NCBI GenBank assembly: GCA_036524115.1
Contig: DATDCY010000207.1
Location: forward strand, 1 to 33,242
Source: a bacterium
GTDB taxonomy: Bacteria > JAUVQV01 > DATDCY01
Reading direction: 5' to 3'
DNA: 33,242 nt
Shown here: positions 16,423 to 24,859 of the stretch, piece by piece
Numbering within the stretch: the stretch's first letter is position 1
How the letters are laid out: each line of letters opens with the position of its first letter
The notes under the pieces: generated by a model
The model's input: only the letters and a program-made list of their open reading frames with translations
Databases searched by the model: none
Told to the model about the DNA's origin: nothing
Program-made: the position numbers and the translations under genes

Positions 16423-18195
16423 ATGGGCGAGGCAGCGAGTCTCGAGTCGCGGGTACTCGCGCTGGAGGGGCAGATCGAGGAGTTGCGGCGCCGTGTGGGT
16501 GCGGTTGAATCGGTCCGGCGTTCGCCCGCACCAGCCACCGCGCCCCCGTGGGCGGCGGCTCCGCCGGAGGTCGAGCGCGGACAGGCCGCTGCACCGGTTG
16601 CTGGCGCGGTTGCGGCCGGCTGGTCGGGGTCATCGGTGCTGGCCAAGGTCTCCACGGTCTGCTTCCTGCTCGTCATCGCCCTCGGGCTGCGGACGGTCGC
16701 CGACAGCGGCGCGATCAGCCCGACTGCGGGCGCCTTCGCCGGTCTCGGGTATGCGGCCGCGCTGATCGTGGCCGGATGGGTGCTCTACGCGCGGCGCAGC
16801 GAGCTGGCGCCCGTCTTCGCGGTGTGCGGTGCGGCGCTGCTCTGCTCCATCGTCGTCGAGACCTACGCGCACTTCGGCTCGCTGCCGGGGACGGCGGCCT
16901 ACCTTGCCCTCGGCGCGACGGCCCTGGCGATGACCGCGATCGGCGAGCGACACGGCACGCCGCTGCCGGGGACGATCGGCGTGCTCGGGGCAATGTTCTC
17001 CGGGATCGCGCTGAGCGTCCCGCACCCCGACTTCGGATCCCTTGCCGCGCTTCTGTTGTTCACGAGCGCACTGGGTGCTGCCGTGTCGCGCCGGCTCAAG
17101 GGCGACTGGATCGGGTGGACGGCCTTCCTGCTCTCGGCGGCGGTGCTCGTGGTCTGGGCCGTGCGCATCCGCGTCTCGCTCACGGGCGGTGACCCGGCCG
17201 GACCGCTCGCCGGCAGGCAGTGGTTCCCGCCGCTCGTGTGGGCGTACGCCCTCTTCTGGCTTGGCCAGTCCCTCGCGGGGCTGCTGCGTCCGCCGCGGCC
17301 GCTGCCCACCGTGCTCTCGCTGGTGCTGCCCTCGCTCGGGGCGGCCGTGGCGTTCCTGGCGGGCTTGCAGGTCGCCGCGGCGGAGGGAGACGCCCGGGCG
17401 CACGGCGTGGCCGGGCTGCTGCTGGCCGCGGTGCTCGTGGGCGTCGCCGCCTGGTCCGGCCTGCGCGCGGGCGGCGGCGCGCCCGCGCTCAACGCCTACG
17501 CGGTGGCCGCCGTCATCCTCTTCACCCTCGGCTTCTCCGCGGCCAGCGGCTCTCTTCTCGGTGCGCTGCCGCTGCTCTCGGTGACGGCCTTTGGCTTCGC
17601 CGTCCTCTCGGTGCGCTGGGAAAGCGGCGGTGCCCGCCTCGTGTCCTATCTGCTGCAGATCTTCGTCGCGCTGGCGCTGGCCGCCATCCTGCTCGGGGGG
17701 GGCACGGCGGAGACGCCCGGCATGGCGGCGCTGGCGTCCCTCGTCCTCGCCCTCGTCGCGCTCGGGCACTACCGCTGGTGCCGCCGCCACTCGCCGGCCG
17801 CGGCGTCGCTCGTCTTCCGCTTCCTTGGCGCCACCGACCGCTGCTCGCTGGCCCTGCTCACGGCCTCGCTCGCGGGGGGGTTCTTCCTGCTGCGCACGGC
17901 GGCCTTCCTGCTGCTCGGCGGCGGCGTGCAGTCGCGCGACGTCTTCCTGAGCGTGCAGTCGCTCGTGATCAACGTCGCCGGCGTGGCGCTCTTTGCGCTG
18001 GCGGCGCGCGGCCGCAGCCGCGAGCTTCGCACCCTGGCGGTGCTCGTGACCCTCGTCGGCGCGGCAAAGGTCTTTCTCTACGACCTGATCGCCGTCCACG
18101 GCGTCTCGCGGCTGGCGAGCGTCTTCTCGTTCGGCCTGCTGGCCGCCGTGGCATCGGTGGTGCTCGGACGCTGGCAGCGTCGCGAATCCCCATGA
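16423..18195 (+). CDS. DUF2339-like polytopic membrane protein
   Basis: The 590-residue protein begins with a short coiled coil (residues 5-30, LESRVLALEGQIEELRRRV), then an Ala/Pro linker, then some 14-16 hydrophobic helices. The ending, KVFLYDL ... GVSRLASVFSFGLLA, is the conserved signature I associate with DUF2339 membrane proteins. No catalytic residues are evident and function is unknown; a coiled-coil plus helix bundle could be an envelope assembly or transport factor. A strong SD (GGAGGAGG) lies about 12 bases before the ATG, 38 bases after NrfD, so it is likely co-transcribed. Its stop overlaps the next start as ATGA. Confidence 0.8.
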   Translation: MGEAASLESRVLALEGQIEELRRRVGAVESVRRSPAPATAPPWAAAPPEVERGQAAAPVAGAVAAGWSGSSVLAKVSTVCFLLVIALGLRTVADSGAISPTAGAFAGLGYAAALIVAGWVLYARRSELAPVFAVCGAALLCSIVVETYAHFGSLPGTAAYLALGATALAMTAIGERHGTPLPGTIGVLGAMFSGIALSVPHPDFGSLAALLLFTSALGAAVSRRLKGDWIGWTAFLLSAAVLVVWAVRIRVSLTGGDPAGPLAGRQWFPPLVWAYALFWLGQSLAGLLRPPRPLPTVLSLVLPSLGAAVAFLAGLQVAAAEGDARAHGVAGLLLAAVLVGVAAWSGLRAGGGAPALNAYAVAAVILFTLGFSAASGSLLGALPLLSVTAFGFAVLSVRWESGGARLVSYLLQIFVALALAAILLGGGTAETPGMAALASLVLALVALGHYRWCRRHSPAAASLVFRFLGATDRCSLALLTASLAGGFFLLRTAAFLLLGGGVQSRDVFLSVQSLVINVAGVALFALAARGRSRELRTLAVLVTLVGAAKVFLYDLIAVHGVSRLASVFSFGLLAAVASVVLGRWQRRESP

Positions 18196-19307
18196 GGCGC
18201 GCGGTCGGCGTCGCGCCGATCGCAGCCGCGCTCCTGATCAGCGCGCTCGCGACGGCCGCGGACGCCGCGTTCAAGAATGTCGAGGTGGGCGCAAAGGCGC
18301 CGCCGTTTGCGCTGCAGGACGCGGACGGGAAGGTGCGGGAGAGCGCGGAGCTGCTGCGCGGCAGCGTTTCGGTCGTGGTGTTCTTCGCGACCTGGAGCCC
18401 GCGTTCGCGCGAGATTCTCGAGGATCTCGAGCGGCTGCGCGCTGAGGTCGGGGCGAAGCCCCTTGCCGTGATCGCGATCAACGTCGAGCACCTGGCGATC
18501 AGCGGGGCGGACCGCGCCGCCGCCCGGGCGCTTGCGGCGGACGCCCGAAGCTCTGCCACGCTCCTCTTCGACGACGGGCTTGTGGCGTTCGACGCCTACG
18601 GCACGATGGCCGTCCCGTCGAGCATGGTGGTCGACGCCGAGGGACGGGTGACCTACGCCCTGGCCGGCTATCCGATGACGATGCGCGCGGAGCTGGCCGA
18701 CGCCGTGCGCAAGGCCCTCGGGCTCCCGACCTCGGCGGAGCTGCGCCCGGCGCAGGAGTACGTCCCGAAGAACCACGCCCTGATGTACTACAACTTCGGG
18801 CGGCGCCTGCTCGAGAAGGGACAGGACGAGAAGGCCGCGGAGCAGTTGCTCGTTGCCGTCGAGCGCGACCCGGAGTTCAAGAAGCCGTACCTCGAGCTGG
18901 GCCTGCTCCATGCGCGCCGCGGGGAGACGCAGAAGGCGCGCGAGTACTTCGTCAAGGCCCGGGAGCTGGATCCCAGGGACGCGGAGGCGGCGTACCAGGC
19001 GGCGATCTGGAACCTGCGCGCGGGGAGCTTCGAGGACGCCGAGACCATCTTCGAGCAGCTGACCGCGGACTACCCGGACCAGGGAGGCTACGTGCTCGGT
19101 CTCGCCCTGACCCGCAAACTTCTCGGTCGCGAGGCGGATTACCAGGCCGGCGTGGCGAAGGCGGCCGGCGTGCGGCCGCCCACGGCGCGCGTGCTCTACC
19201 ACGTGGGCGCGGTCGCCGAGGCCCACGGCCTGCGCGAACTCGCCGCGGAATACTACCGCCGGTCATTGGAGTTGGCCCTGCGACCCGAGGCAGCCGGGAC
19301 GCGATGA
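18192..19307 (+). CDS. Exported thioredoxin-fold/TPR protein lacking the redox cysteines
   Basis: The 371-residue protein has a signal peptide (1-25), a TlpA/AhpC-like thioredoxin domain (about 28-175) and three or more TPR units (about 190-370, e.g. EKAAEQLLVAVERDPEFKKPYLELG). The place of the WCxxC active site reads W68-S-P-R-S72, so both cysteines are replaced by serine. Other fold marks remain: VVVFFATW before the site and the cis-Pro region VPSSMVVDAEGRV. It therefore cannot act as a thiol-disulfide oxidoreductase but may bind a partner. Translational coupling to the DUF2339 gene and location behind the cytochrome complex point to an assembly or scaffold role; that is inference. Confidence 0.85.
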   Translation: MRRAVGVAPIAAALLISALATAADAAFKNVEVGAKAPPFALQDADGKVRESAELLRGSVSVVVFFATWSPRSREILEDLERLRAEVGAKPLAVIAINVEHLAISGADRAAARALAADARSSATLLFDDGLVAFDAYGTMAVPSSMVVDAEGRVTYALAGYPMTMRAELADAVRKALGLPTSAELRPAQEYVPKNHALMYYNFGRRLLEKGQDEKAAEQLLVAVERDPEFKKPYLELGLLHARRGETQKAREYFVKARELDPRDAEAAYQAAIWNLRAGSFEDAETIFEQLTADYPDQGGYVLGLALTRKLLGREADYQAGVAKAAGVRPPTARVLYHVGAVAEAHGLRELAAEYYRRSLELALRPEAAGTR

Positions 19308-19380
19308 GCCCGATTTGGCAGCGAAAATCCATCATCGGGTATCGAGGGGGGTGGGGGCGGGGCGAGATTCCTGACGATAC

Positions 19381-19409
19381 TTGACATAATCCAGCGGGAA
19401 AGTCATTAT
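19381..19409 (+). promoter_or_regulatory. Sigma-70-type promoter of the ImcH-like cytochrome gene
   Basis: A perfect TTGACA (19381-19386), exactly 17 bases, then CATTAT (19404-19409). Transcription should start near 19416, giving a leader of about 57 bases with an SD (GGGGGAGA), unlike the leaderless pattern elsewhere. It separates this gene from the upstream five-gene run. Confidence 0.65.
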
Positions 19410-19472
19410 ACGCGCCTTTGTCGACGCAACGTGGTAGAACATGGGAAGGCACGAAGGGCAGGGGGAGACCGA

Positions 19473-20936
19473 ATGGACGCTGAGCAGCTGAAGTCCCTGG
19501 ACACCCGGGGGCGATTCTTCAACTACGCCAACAACCCGATTACCATCGCCGGCGCGGTGATCGCGGCGATCTCGGCCGTGATCCTTCTGACCGTCGTCGC
19601 GATCAGCGCGATGGGCGGCCACCTCGGCCCCTACTCCGGGATCATGGCCTTCATGATTCTCCCGGGCGTCTTCCTGCTCGGCCTCGTGATCATTCCCGCC
19701 GGCATCTGGCTGCGCCGGCGCAGGTTGCTGGCCGCCCACCTCAGCCAGGAGGAGATCAATCGCTTCCCGCAGCTCGACTTCAACGACAACCACCTCCGGC
19801 GGGGTGCGCTCATCTTCCTGGCGCTGACCATGGGCAACGCGATCGTCTTCGCGACGGTCAGCTACCTCGGCGTCGAGTTCATGGAATCGCCGAAGTTCTG
19901 CGGCACGGTCTGCCACACGGTGATGCGGCCCGAATACACGGCCTACCAGGGATCGCCGCACTCGCGCGTGATGTGCGTGCAGTGCCACATCGGCCCCGGC
20001 GCCTCCTGGTTCGTCAAGGCCAAGGTCGACGGGCTGCGCCAGGTCATCGCGACGACGCTGAACACCTTCAGCCGGCCGATCCACTCGCCGATCGCCAAGC
20101 TGCGCCCGGCCCGCGAGACCTGCGAGGCCTGCCACTGGCCCTCCAAGCACATCGGCGACAAGCTCTACTCCTTCGTGCGCTTCGCCGAGGACGAGGCGAA
20201 CACGCCGAGCTACAACGCGATGCTCGTCAAGACCGGCGGCGGCGACCTCGACACCGGGCGGCACGGCGGGATCCACTGGTGGCACATCTACTCCGACAAC
20301 AAGATCCGCTACATCCAGGGCGACGAGCGCCGCCTCTCGATCGCGTGGGTGGAGCTGACGACGTCGCAGGGCGAGGTGCGCACGTACAGCCGCAAGGGGG
20401 AGAAGGCGCCGACGCCGGAGCAGATCAATGAAGCGCGGCAGATGGACTGCATCGACTGCCACAACCGGCCGACGCACCTCTTCCAGCGGCCGAACAAGGC
20501 GATGGACGACATGATCGAGCGCCGGCCGGAGCTCGCGAAACTGCCGTTCTACAAGCGCGAGGCGGTGAAGGCGATCACGGCCAAGCACGCGACGCACGAC
20601 GGCGGGATGCAGGAGGTCAAGCAGGCGATCGTCGACTTCTACGCCAAGGGCTACCCGGCGGCGGCGAAGGACCTCGTCGCGAAGGGCGGCGACGCCGCGG
20701 CCGAGGTCTTCGGCAAGATCTCCTTCCCGGAGATGAACACCAACTGGGAGACCCACCCCAGCCACATCGGTCACCCGGACCCGACCACCGACGAGGGTTT
20801 TCCGGGGTGCTGGCGCTGCCATGACGACAAGCTGACGACCGCCGACGGCAAGCACACGATCCCGCAGGACTGCGACAACTGCCACACGTTCCTCGTCGAG
20901 GCCAGCCCGACGCCGCCGGAGTTCGCCAGCAAGTAG
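19473..20936 (+). CDS. ImcH/NapC/NirT-family multiheme cytochrome c quinol dehydrogenase
   Basis: The 487-residue protein has three N-terminal membrane helices (about 22-46, 54-80, 110-132) followed by a periplasmic multiheme domain. Heme sites are one CX3CH (C143-GTV-CH) and five CxxCH: CVQCH (168-172), CEACH, CIDCH, CWRCH and CDNCH. NapC-like landmarks include SPKFCGTVCHTVMRPEYTAY and SPHSRVMCVQCHIGPGASW. Three helices plus a long heme domain match ImcH of Geobacter, which oxidises menaquinol for high-potential extracellular acceptors; ImcH is described with seven hemes, so this is a relative rather than a proven orthologue. It has its own promoter and terminator. It probably passes electrons from the quinone pool to periplasmic cytochromes. 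Confidence 0.9.
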   Translation: MDAEQLKSLDTRGRFFNYANNPITIAGAVIAAISAVILLTVVAISAMGGHLGPYSGIMAFMILPGVFLLGLVIIPAGIWLRRRRLLAAHLSQEEINRFPQLDFNDNHLRRGALIFLALTMGNAIVFATVSYLGVEFMESPKFCGTVCHTVMRPEYTAYQGSPHSRVMCVQCHIGPGASWFVKAKVDGLRQVIATTLNTFSRPIHSPIAKLRPARETCEACHWPSKHIGDKLYSFVRFAEDEANTPSYNAMLVKTGGGDLDTGRHGGIHWWHIYSDNKIRYIQGDERRLSIAWVELTTSQGEVRTYSRKGEKAPTPEQINEARQMDCIDCHNRPTHLFQRPNKAMDDMIERRPELAKLPFYKREAVKAITAKHATHDGGMQEVKQAIVDFYAKGYPAAAKDLVAKGGDAAAEVFGKISFPEMNTNWETHPSHIGHPDPTTDEGFPGCWRCHDDKLTTADGKHTIPQDCDNCHTFLVEASPTPPEFASK

Positions 20937-20962
20937 CCTGCCGCCGATTCGGCGCCGAGGAG

Positions 20963-20987
20963 AGGGCCCCCGCGGGCCCTTTCTTCG
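20963..20987 (+). terminator. Rho-independent terminator after ImcH-like gene
   Basis: AGGGCCC, a four-base loop, GGGCCCT, then TTCTTC. The seven-base stem is perfect and followed by a T-rich stretch, 26 bases after the stop codon. Confidence 0.8.
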
Positions 20988-21001
20988 TTCCTGGGCGCCG
21001 G

Positions 21002-21030
21002 TTGACAGATCGCGTCGAATACCTTAATGC
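21002..21030 (+). promoter_or_regulatory. Possible promoter upstream of the small exported protein
   Basis: A perfect TTGACA (21002-21007) is followed after 17 bases by TAATGC, which ends seven bases before the ATG at 21038. The -35 is strong and the -10 weak; CTTAAT at 15 bases is an alternative. Confidence 0.4.
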
Positions 21031-21037
21031 TAATCTC

Positions 21038-21340
21038 ATGAATGTTCGCGCGACATGCGCCCTGCTCGTCGTCGTCGCCCTGCTCCAGCAGTTTGTGCCG
21101 CTCGTGCAAGTGATGCCCGTGATGGAACCCCGGCCGCCCGGCGGCGCTCCCGCCTTCCTCCGCACCCTTGACGTCTGCGACGACGGCGGCGACCGCCGCG
21201 TCACCCAGGAACAGCCGATCCTGCCCGCGCAGCCGATGCTCGCGGCCATTCCATCGCGGTGGGAGCTGGGACTCGACGGTCCGTCGCTCGCGCTGCCGGA
21301 CGGCTTCCCGCGGCTGCCGCTGCGTCCCCCGCGCGCCTAG
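21038..21340 (+). CDS. Small exported protein, unrecognised
   Basis: A hydrophobic N-terminus (residues 5-25, ATCALLVVVALLQQFVPLVQV) looks like a signal peptide or single anchor. The remaining 75 residues are Pro-rich with one cysteine (LDVCDDGG). I start at ATG 21038; the frame opens at a TTG 36 bases earlier, but that would overlap the TTGACA box. No SD is seen. I cannot name the family. It is followed 98 bases later by the Met-rich barrel gene on the same strand, so a joint role at the envelope, perhaps with metal, is possible but not shown. Overlapping frames on the other strand are less convincing. Confidence 0.55.
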   Translation: MNVRATCALLVVVALLQQFVPLVQVMPVMEPRPPGGAPAFLRTLDVCDDGGDRRVTQEQPILPAQPMLAAIPSRWELGLDGPSLALPDGFPRLPLRPPRA

Positions 21341-21438
21341 TCCTTCCCGGTTGCTGCCGATCTTGCGCATTGCCCCTGCGGCCCGATGGCGGGCGGCGGC
21401 GCGCACCCGTTGACCAGACTGGTGGGAGGGACTGTGCG

Positions 21439-22518
21439 ATGAAGAGACTCGTCCTTGTTGCGATGATGATGTGGGCGTGGGCCGCCGGCGCCGCCGTGGC
21501 TGCCGAGACAGGCGCATCCGGCGCCACCGGCGGCGCGCCGGCCGGCGGAGAGCACGCGGGCTGCGGCTGCGCGGACACCGCTGTCAACCCCGGCTCGATC
21601 GAACCGATCTATCACACGCACGCGGCCGGCAGGTGGATGGTGAGCTACCAGTTCATGCGCACCGGGATGGACGGCCTGCGCGACGGGACGTCGGATGTAC
21701 CGGTCGACGCCGTGAGCCCGATGGGCAGCGAGCCCTACGGCTACATGATGACGCCGACCAAGATGACGATGGACATGCAGATGCTCATGCTCATGTACGG
21801 CGCCACCGACCGCCTGACGCTGATGGCGATGGCCAACTACCAGAAGAACAACATGGACATGCTCATGAACATGGGCATGGGCAACAAGCCGCAGGACCCC
21901 ATGCGCACGGAGGGCGTCGGGGATGTGGAGCTGCGCGCCCTCTGGCTGGCGGCGCACGGCCTGGTGGCCGGCGTCGGCGTGAGCCTGCCCAGCGGCTCGA
22001 TCGACGAGACGACCACGATGATGCGCATGGACTTCCGCGCTCCCTACGACATGCAGCTTGGTTCCGGCAGCGTGGACCTGCGCCCGTCGTTGACCTGGGC
22101 GGGGGCGAGCGGTGACGGCCTCTGGGGCTGGGGCGGGCAGGCCGTCTACACCTGGCGCACCGCCGACAACAAGCACGACTACCGGCTCGGGGACGCCTTC
22201 CGGGCCGCGGGCTGGCTCGACCGGGCGCTGGGCCCCGTGCGCGTCTCGGCGCGCCTGGCCTACCTGACCGCGGGGCGCATCCGCGGGGAGGACGCCGGGA
22301 TCGCGAAGATCCTCGACCCGGAGATGGGGGCGCCGACGCCGGACGCGGACCCCGGCAACTACGGCGGGCAGCGGCTCGACGGGACGCTCGGCGCGAGCGT
22401 CGGTTTCGGCGCGTGGCGCTTCGGCGTCGAGGGGGGCGTGCCCCTCTACCAGAACCTCAACGGCCTGCAGCTCAAGACGGAGTGGACGCTGGCCGCGGGG
22501 GTGCAGGTCACGCTGTAG
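21439..22518 (+). CDS. Methionine-rich outer-membrane beta-barrel protein
   Basis: The 359-residue protein has a signal peptide (1-22), a short Gly/Cys segment (GCGCADTAVN) and then alternating beta-strand sequence ending in VTL, as in outer-membrane barrels of the transporter/MetA-like class. Residues 67-155 hold 20 methionines. From 109 to 119 every second residue is Met, again at 129/131 and from 139 to 147, so these side chains would line one face of consecutive strands. Such ladders suggest soft-metal (Cu or Ag) contact or an unusual pore lining; that is inference. An SD (GGTGGGAGGG) precedes the ATG. The 3' end overlaps convergent hypF by 11 bases. Confidence 0.78.
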   Translation: MKRLVLVAMMMWAWAAGAAVAAETGASGATGGAPAGGEHAGCGCADTAVNPGSIEPIYHTHAAGRWMVSYQFMRTGMDGLRDGTSDVPVDAVSPMGSEPYGYMMTPTKMTMDMQMLMLMYGATDRLTLMAMANYQKNNMDMLMNMGMGNKPQDPMRTEGVGDVELRALWLAAHGLVAGVGVSLPSGSIDETTTMMRMDFRAPYDMQLGSGSVDLRPSLTWAGASGDGLWGWGGQAVYTWRTADNKHDYRLGDAFRAAGWLDRALGPVRVSARLAYLTAGRIRGEDAGIAKILDPEMGAPTPDADPGNYGGQRLDGTLGASVGFGAWRFGVEGGVPLYQNLNGLQLKTEWTLAAGVQVTL

Positions 22519-24859
22519 CGCCGAGGCGCGCGCGCAGCAGGAAGGCCTGCCCGAGGGAGACGCCGCCGTCGTTCGCGGGCACGCGGGTGTTCGTGTGCCC
22601 GCGCAGCCCGCGGGCGGCGAGGCCGCGCTCCACCCCCTCGAGCAGCAGCCGGTTCTGGAACACGCCGCCGCTGAGAACGACGTCCGCGATGCCTGTCGCG
22701 CGGTGCAGCTTGCCGACCTGCCCGAGGATCGCCGCGACGACCGTCGCGTGCAGCCGGGCAGAGACGGTCCCGGGGCCGGCGCCGCCCTCCAGGTCCTCGA
22801 GCAGGCTCACGATCGCGGCGGAGAAGTCGAGGCGCGCCGGCGCGCCCGCGAGGATCGCGAAGTCGTAGGGCTCGCCGAGACGGCCCCCGGCGGCCGCCTC
22901 GAGCCGCATCGCGGCCTCGCCCTCGAAGGTGTTGCGGTCGCAGAGGCCCGCGAGCGCCGCGGCGGCCTCGAACAGCCGTCCGGCGCCTGAGCTCAGGGGC
23001 GAGAGCGCGCGATTGGCGCGCAGCCGCAGGACGTTCGCAGCCTCGGCCTCGCCGTGTCGCGCGAGCAGCGCGCGCACGGCGGCGCGCTCCGGCAGCATCC
23101 CGCCGCACGCCTCCGCCACGTAGCTCAGGGCCATGCGCCACGGGTGGCGGATCGCCCCCTCGCCGCCGGGAAGCGGCACGGGGAGGAACGACGCGGCGCG
23201 CTCGTACGAGCGGGCGTCGGCGATCAGGAACTCCCCGCCCCAGACCGTCCCGTCCGTGCCGTAGCCGGAGCCGTCGAGCGCGACGCCGATGACCGGGCCG
23301 GCCAGGCCGGTCTCCGCGAGGACGGAGGCGACGTGCGCCCAGTGGTGCTGGACGCCCCAGCGCTCGAGGCCCTGCTGCTCCAGCGCCCAGCGGGTCGAGA
23401 AGTAGCCGGGGTGCAGGTCGTGCGCGATCGCCGCGGGCTCGACGCGGTAGACCGCCTTGAGGTTGGCCAGCGTCTCGAGGAAGTACTCGAGCGTCTCGTG
23501 GTTCTCCAGGTCGCCGATGTGCTGGCTGACGAGCGCCGCGCCCGGGGTGGTCAGCGTGAAGGTGTTCTTGACCTCGGCGCCGCAGCCGAGCACGGCCGGC
23601 CCGGCGCCGGCGAGCGGGATCGCCCGCGGGACGTAGCCGCGCGCTCGCCGGACGTGGAGCGTTCGCCCCGCGACGCGGCGCACCACCGAGTCGTCGACGC
23701 GCATGAAGATGCCGCGGTCGTGGTCGAGAAAGGCGTCGGCGAACTGAGCCAGCGCGCGGTGGGCGGCCTGCTCGTCCCGGACGATGGGCTCCTCGGCCAC
23801 GTTGCCGCTCGTCATCACCAGGGCGCGGAAGCCCGGGGTCGGGCCGGCCGCGCCGCCGCCGGGGGGCGCGCCGGACGGTGCGCAGAAGAGCAGCCGGTGC
23901 AGCGGCGTGTTCGGGAGCATGAAGCCGAGCTCGGCGGAGGCGGGCGCGACAGCCTCGGGGAGGGCGCACTCCGGCCGCCGCGCGAGCAGAACGATGGGCC
24001 GCTCGGGCGAGAGCAGCAGCGCCTCCTCCTCGTCGCTCACGACGGCGAAGGAACGGACCGTCTCCGCGTCCGGCGCCATGAGCGCGAAGGCCTTGTTGCT
24101 GCGGCGCTTGCGCTCGCGCAGGCGGGCGACGGCGGCGGGGGCGAGGGCGTCGCAGGCGAGCTGGTACCCGCCGAGGCCCTTGAGGGCGAGGATGCCGCCA
24201 TCGCGCAGCAGCGTCACGGCGGCGCGCAGCGCCTCGCGCCCGCGCGGGGCGTCTCCCATCGCGACAGGCGTCCCCGGCGCGACACGCCGGAAGGTGACGG
24301 TCGGCCCGCACGCCGGGCAGGCGTTCGGCTGCGCGTGGAAGCGGCGGTCCGCGGGGTCGGCGTACTCGCGCGCGCACGCGGCGCACAGGGCGAACGGAGC
24401 CATCGTCGTGTTGGGCCGGTCGTAGGGAACTCGCAGCGTGATCGAGTAGCGCGGGCCGCAGTTCGTGCAGTTGATGAACGGGTACGCGTGCCGCCGGTCC
24501 GCCGGGTTCTCCAGCTCGCGCAGGCAGTCGGGGCAGGTCGCGATGTCCGGCGAGAGGTCGGTCGAAGCGCCGGCCTCGCGGCTGGGAAGGATCAGGAAGT
24601 CGGCGTCGCCGCGCGCGGGCACCGCGGACTCGGCGACGGCGGCGATCCGCGCCAGCGGGGGAGGTGCCGCCCGCAGCGCGCCGGCGAACTCAGCGGCGCG
24701 CGCGCCCTCGATCTCGATCTCGACGCCGGCGGAGGAGTTGCGCACGAAGCCGGCGAGGCCCAGCTCGCGCGCGAGGCGCCAGACCGTCGGCCGGAAGCCG
24801 ACGCCCTGGACGACCCCGGTGATCTCTAGGCGGAGGCGCGGAGCCTGCCCTCGAGCCAC
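22508..24859 (-). CDS. hypF: Carbamoyltransferase HypF
   Basis: HypF uses carbamoyl phosphate and ATP to carbamoylate the HypE cysteine. The 783-residue protein has the usual four parts: acylphosphatase-like (about 8-95, GVVQGVGFRPTVWRLA), a zinc-finger pair (CPDC ... CTNC and CAAC ... CPAC, about 105-185), a YrdC-like domain (about 200-390) and a Kae1-like domain (about 400-780) with HDLHPGYFST, HHWAHVASV, GVALDGSGYGTDG and LSGGVFQN motifs. I chose GTG at 24859: it has a GGAAGG SD and places the acylphosphatase motif at the normal distance from the N-terminus. It overlaps the end of hypB by 34 bases. The open frame extends further upstream but there it is only a shadow of hypB. Confidence 0.95.
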   Translation of the reverse strand: MARGQAPRLRLEITGVVQGVGFRPTVWRLARELGLAGFVRNSSAGVEIEIEGARAAEFAGALRAAPPPLARIAAVAESAVPARGDADFLILPSREAGASTDLSPDIATCPDCLRELENPADRRHAYPFINCTNCGPRYSITLRVPYDRPNTTMAPFALCAACAREYADPADRRFHAQPNACPACGPTVTFRRVAPGTPVAMGDAPRGREALRAAVTLLRDGGILALKGLGGYQLACDALAPAAVARLRERKRRSNKAFALMAPDAETVRSFAVVSDEEEALLLSPERPIVLLARRPECALPEAVAPASAELGFMLPNTPLHRLLFCAPSGAPPGGGAAGPTPGFRALVMTSGNVAEEPIVRDEQAAHRALAQFADAFLDHDRGIFMRVDDSVVRRVAGRTLHVRRARGYVPRAIPLAGAGPAVLGCGAEVKNTFTLTTPGAALVSQHIGDLENHETLEYFLETLANLKAVYRVEPAAIAHDLHPGYFSTRWALEQQGLERWGVQHHWAHVASVLAETGLAGPVIGVALDGSGYGTDGTVWGGEFLIADARSYERAASFLPVPLPGGEGAIRHPWRMALSYVAEACGGMLPERAAVRALLARHGEAEAANVLRLRANRALSPLSSGAGRLFEAAAALAGLCDRNTFEGEAAMRLEAAAGGRLGEPYDFAILAGAPARLDFSAAIVSLLEDLEGGAGPGTVSARLHATVVAAILGQVGKLHRATGIADVVLSGGVFQNRLLLEGVERGLAARGLRGHTNTRVPANDGGVSLGQAFLLRARLGATA

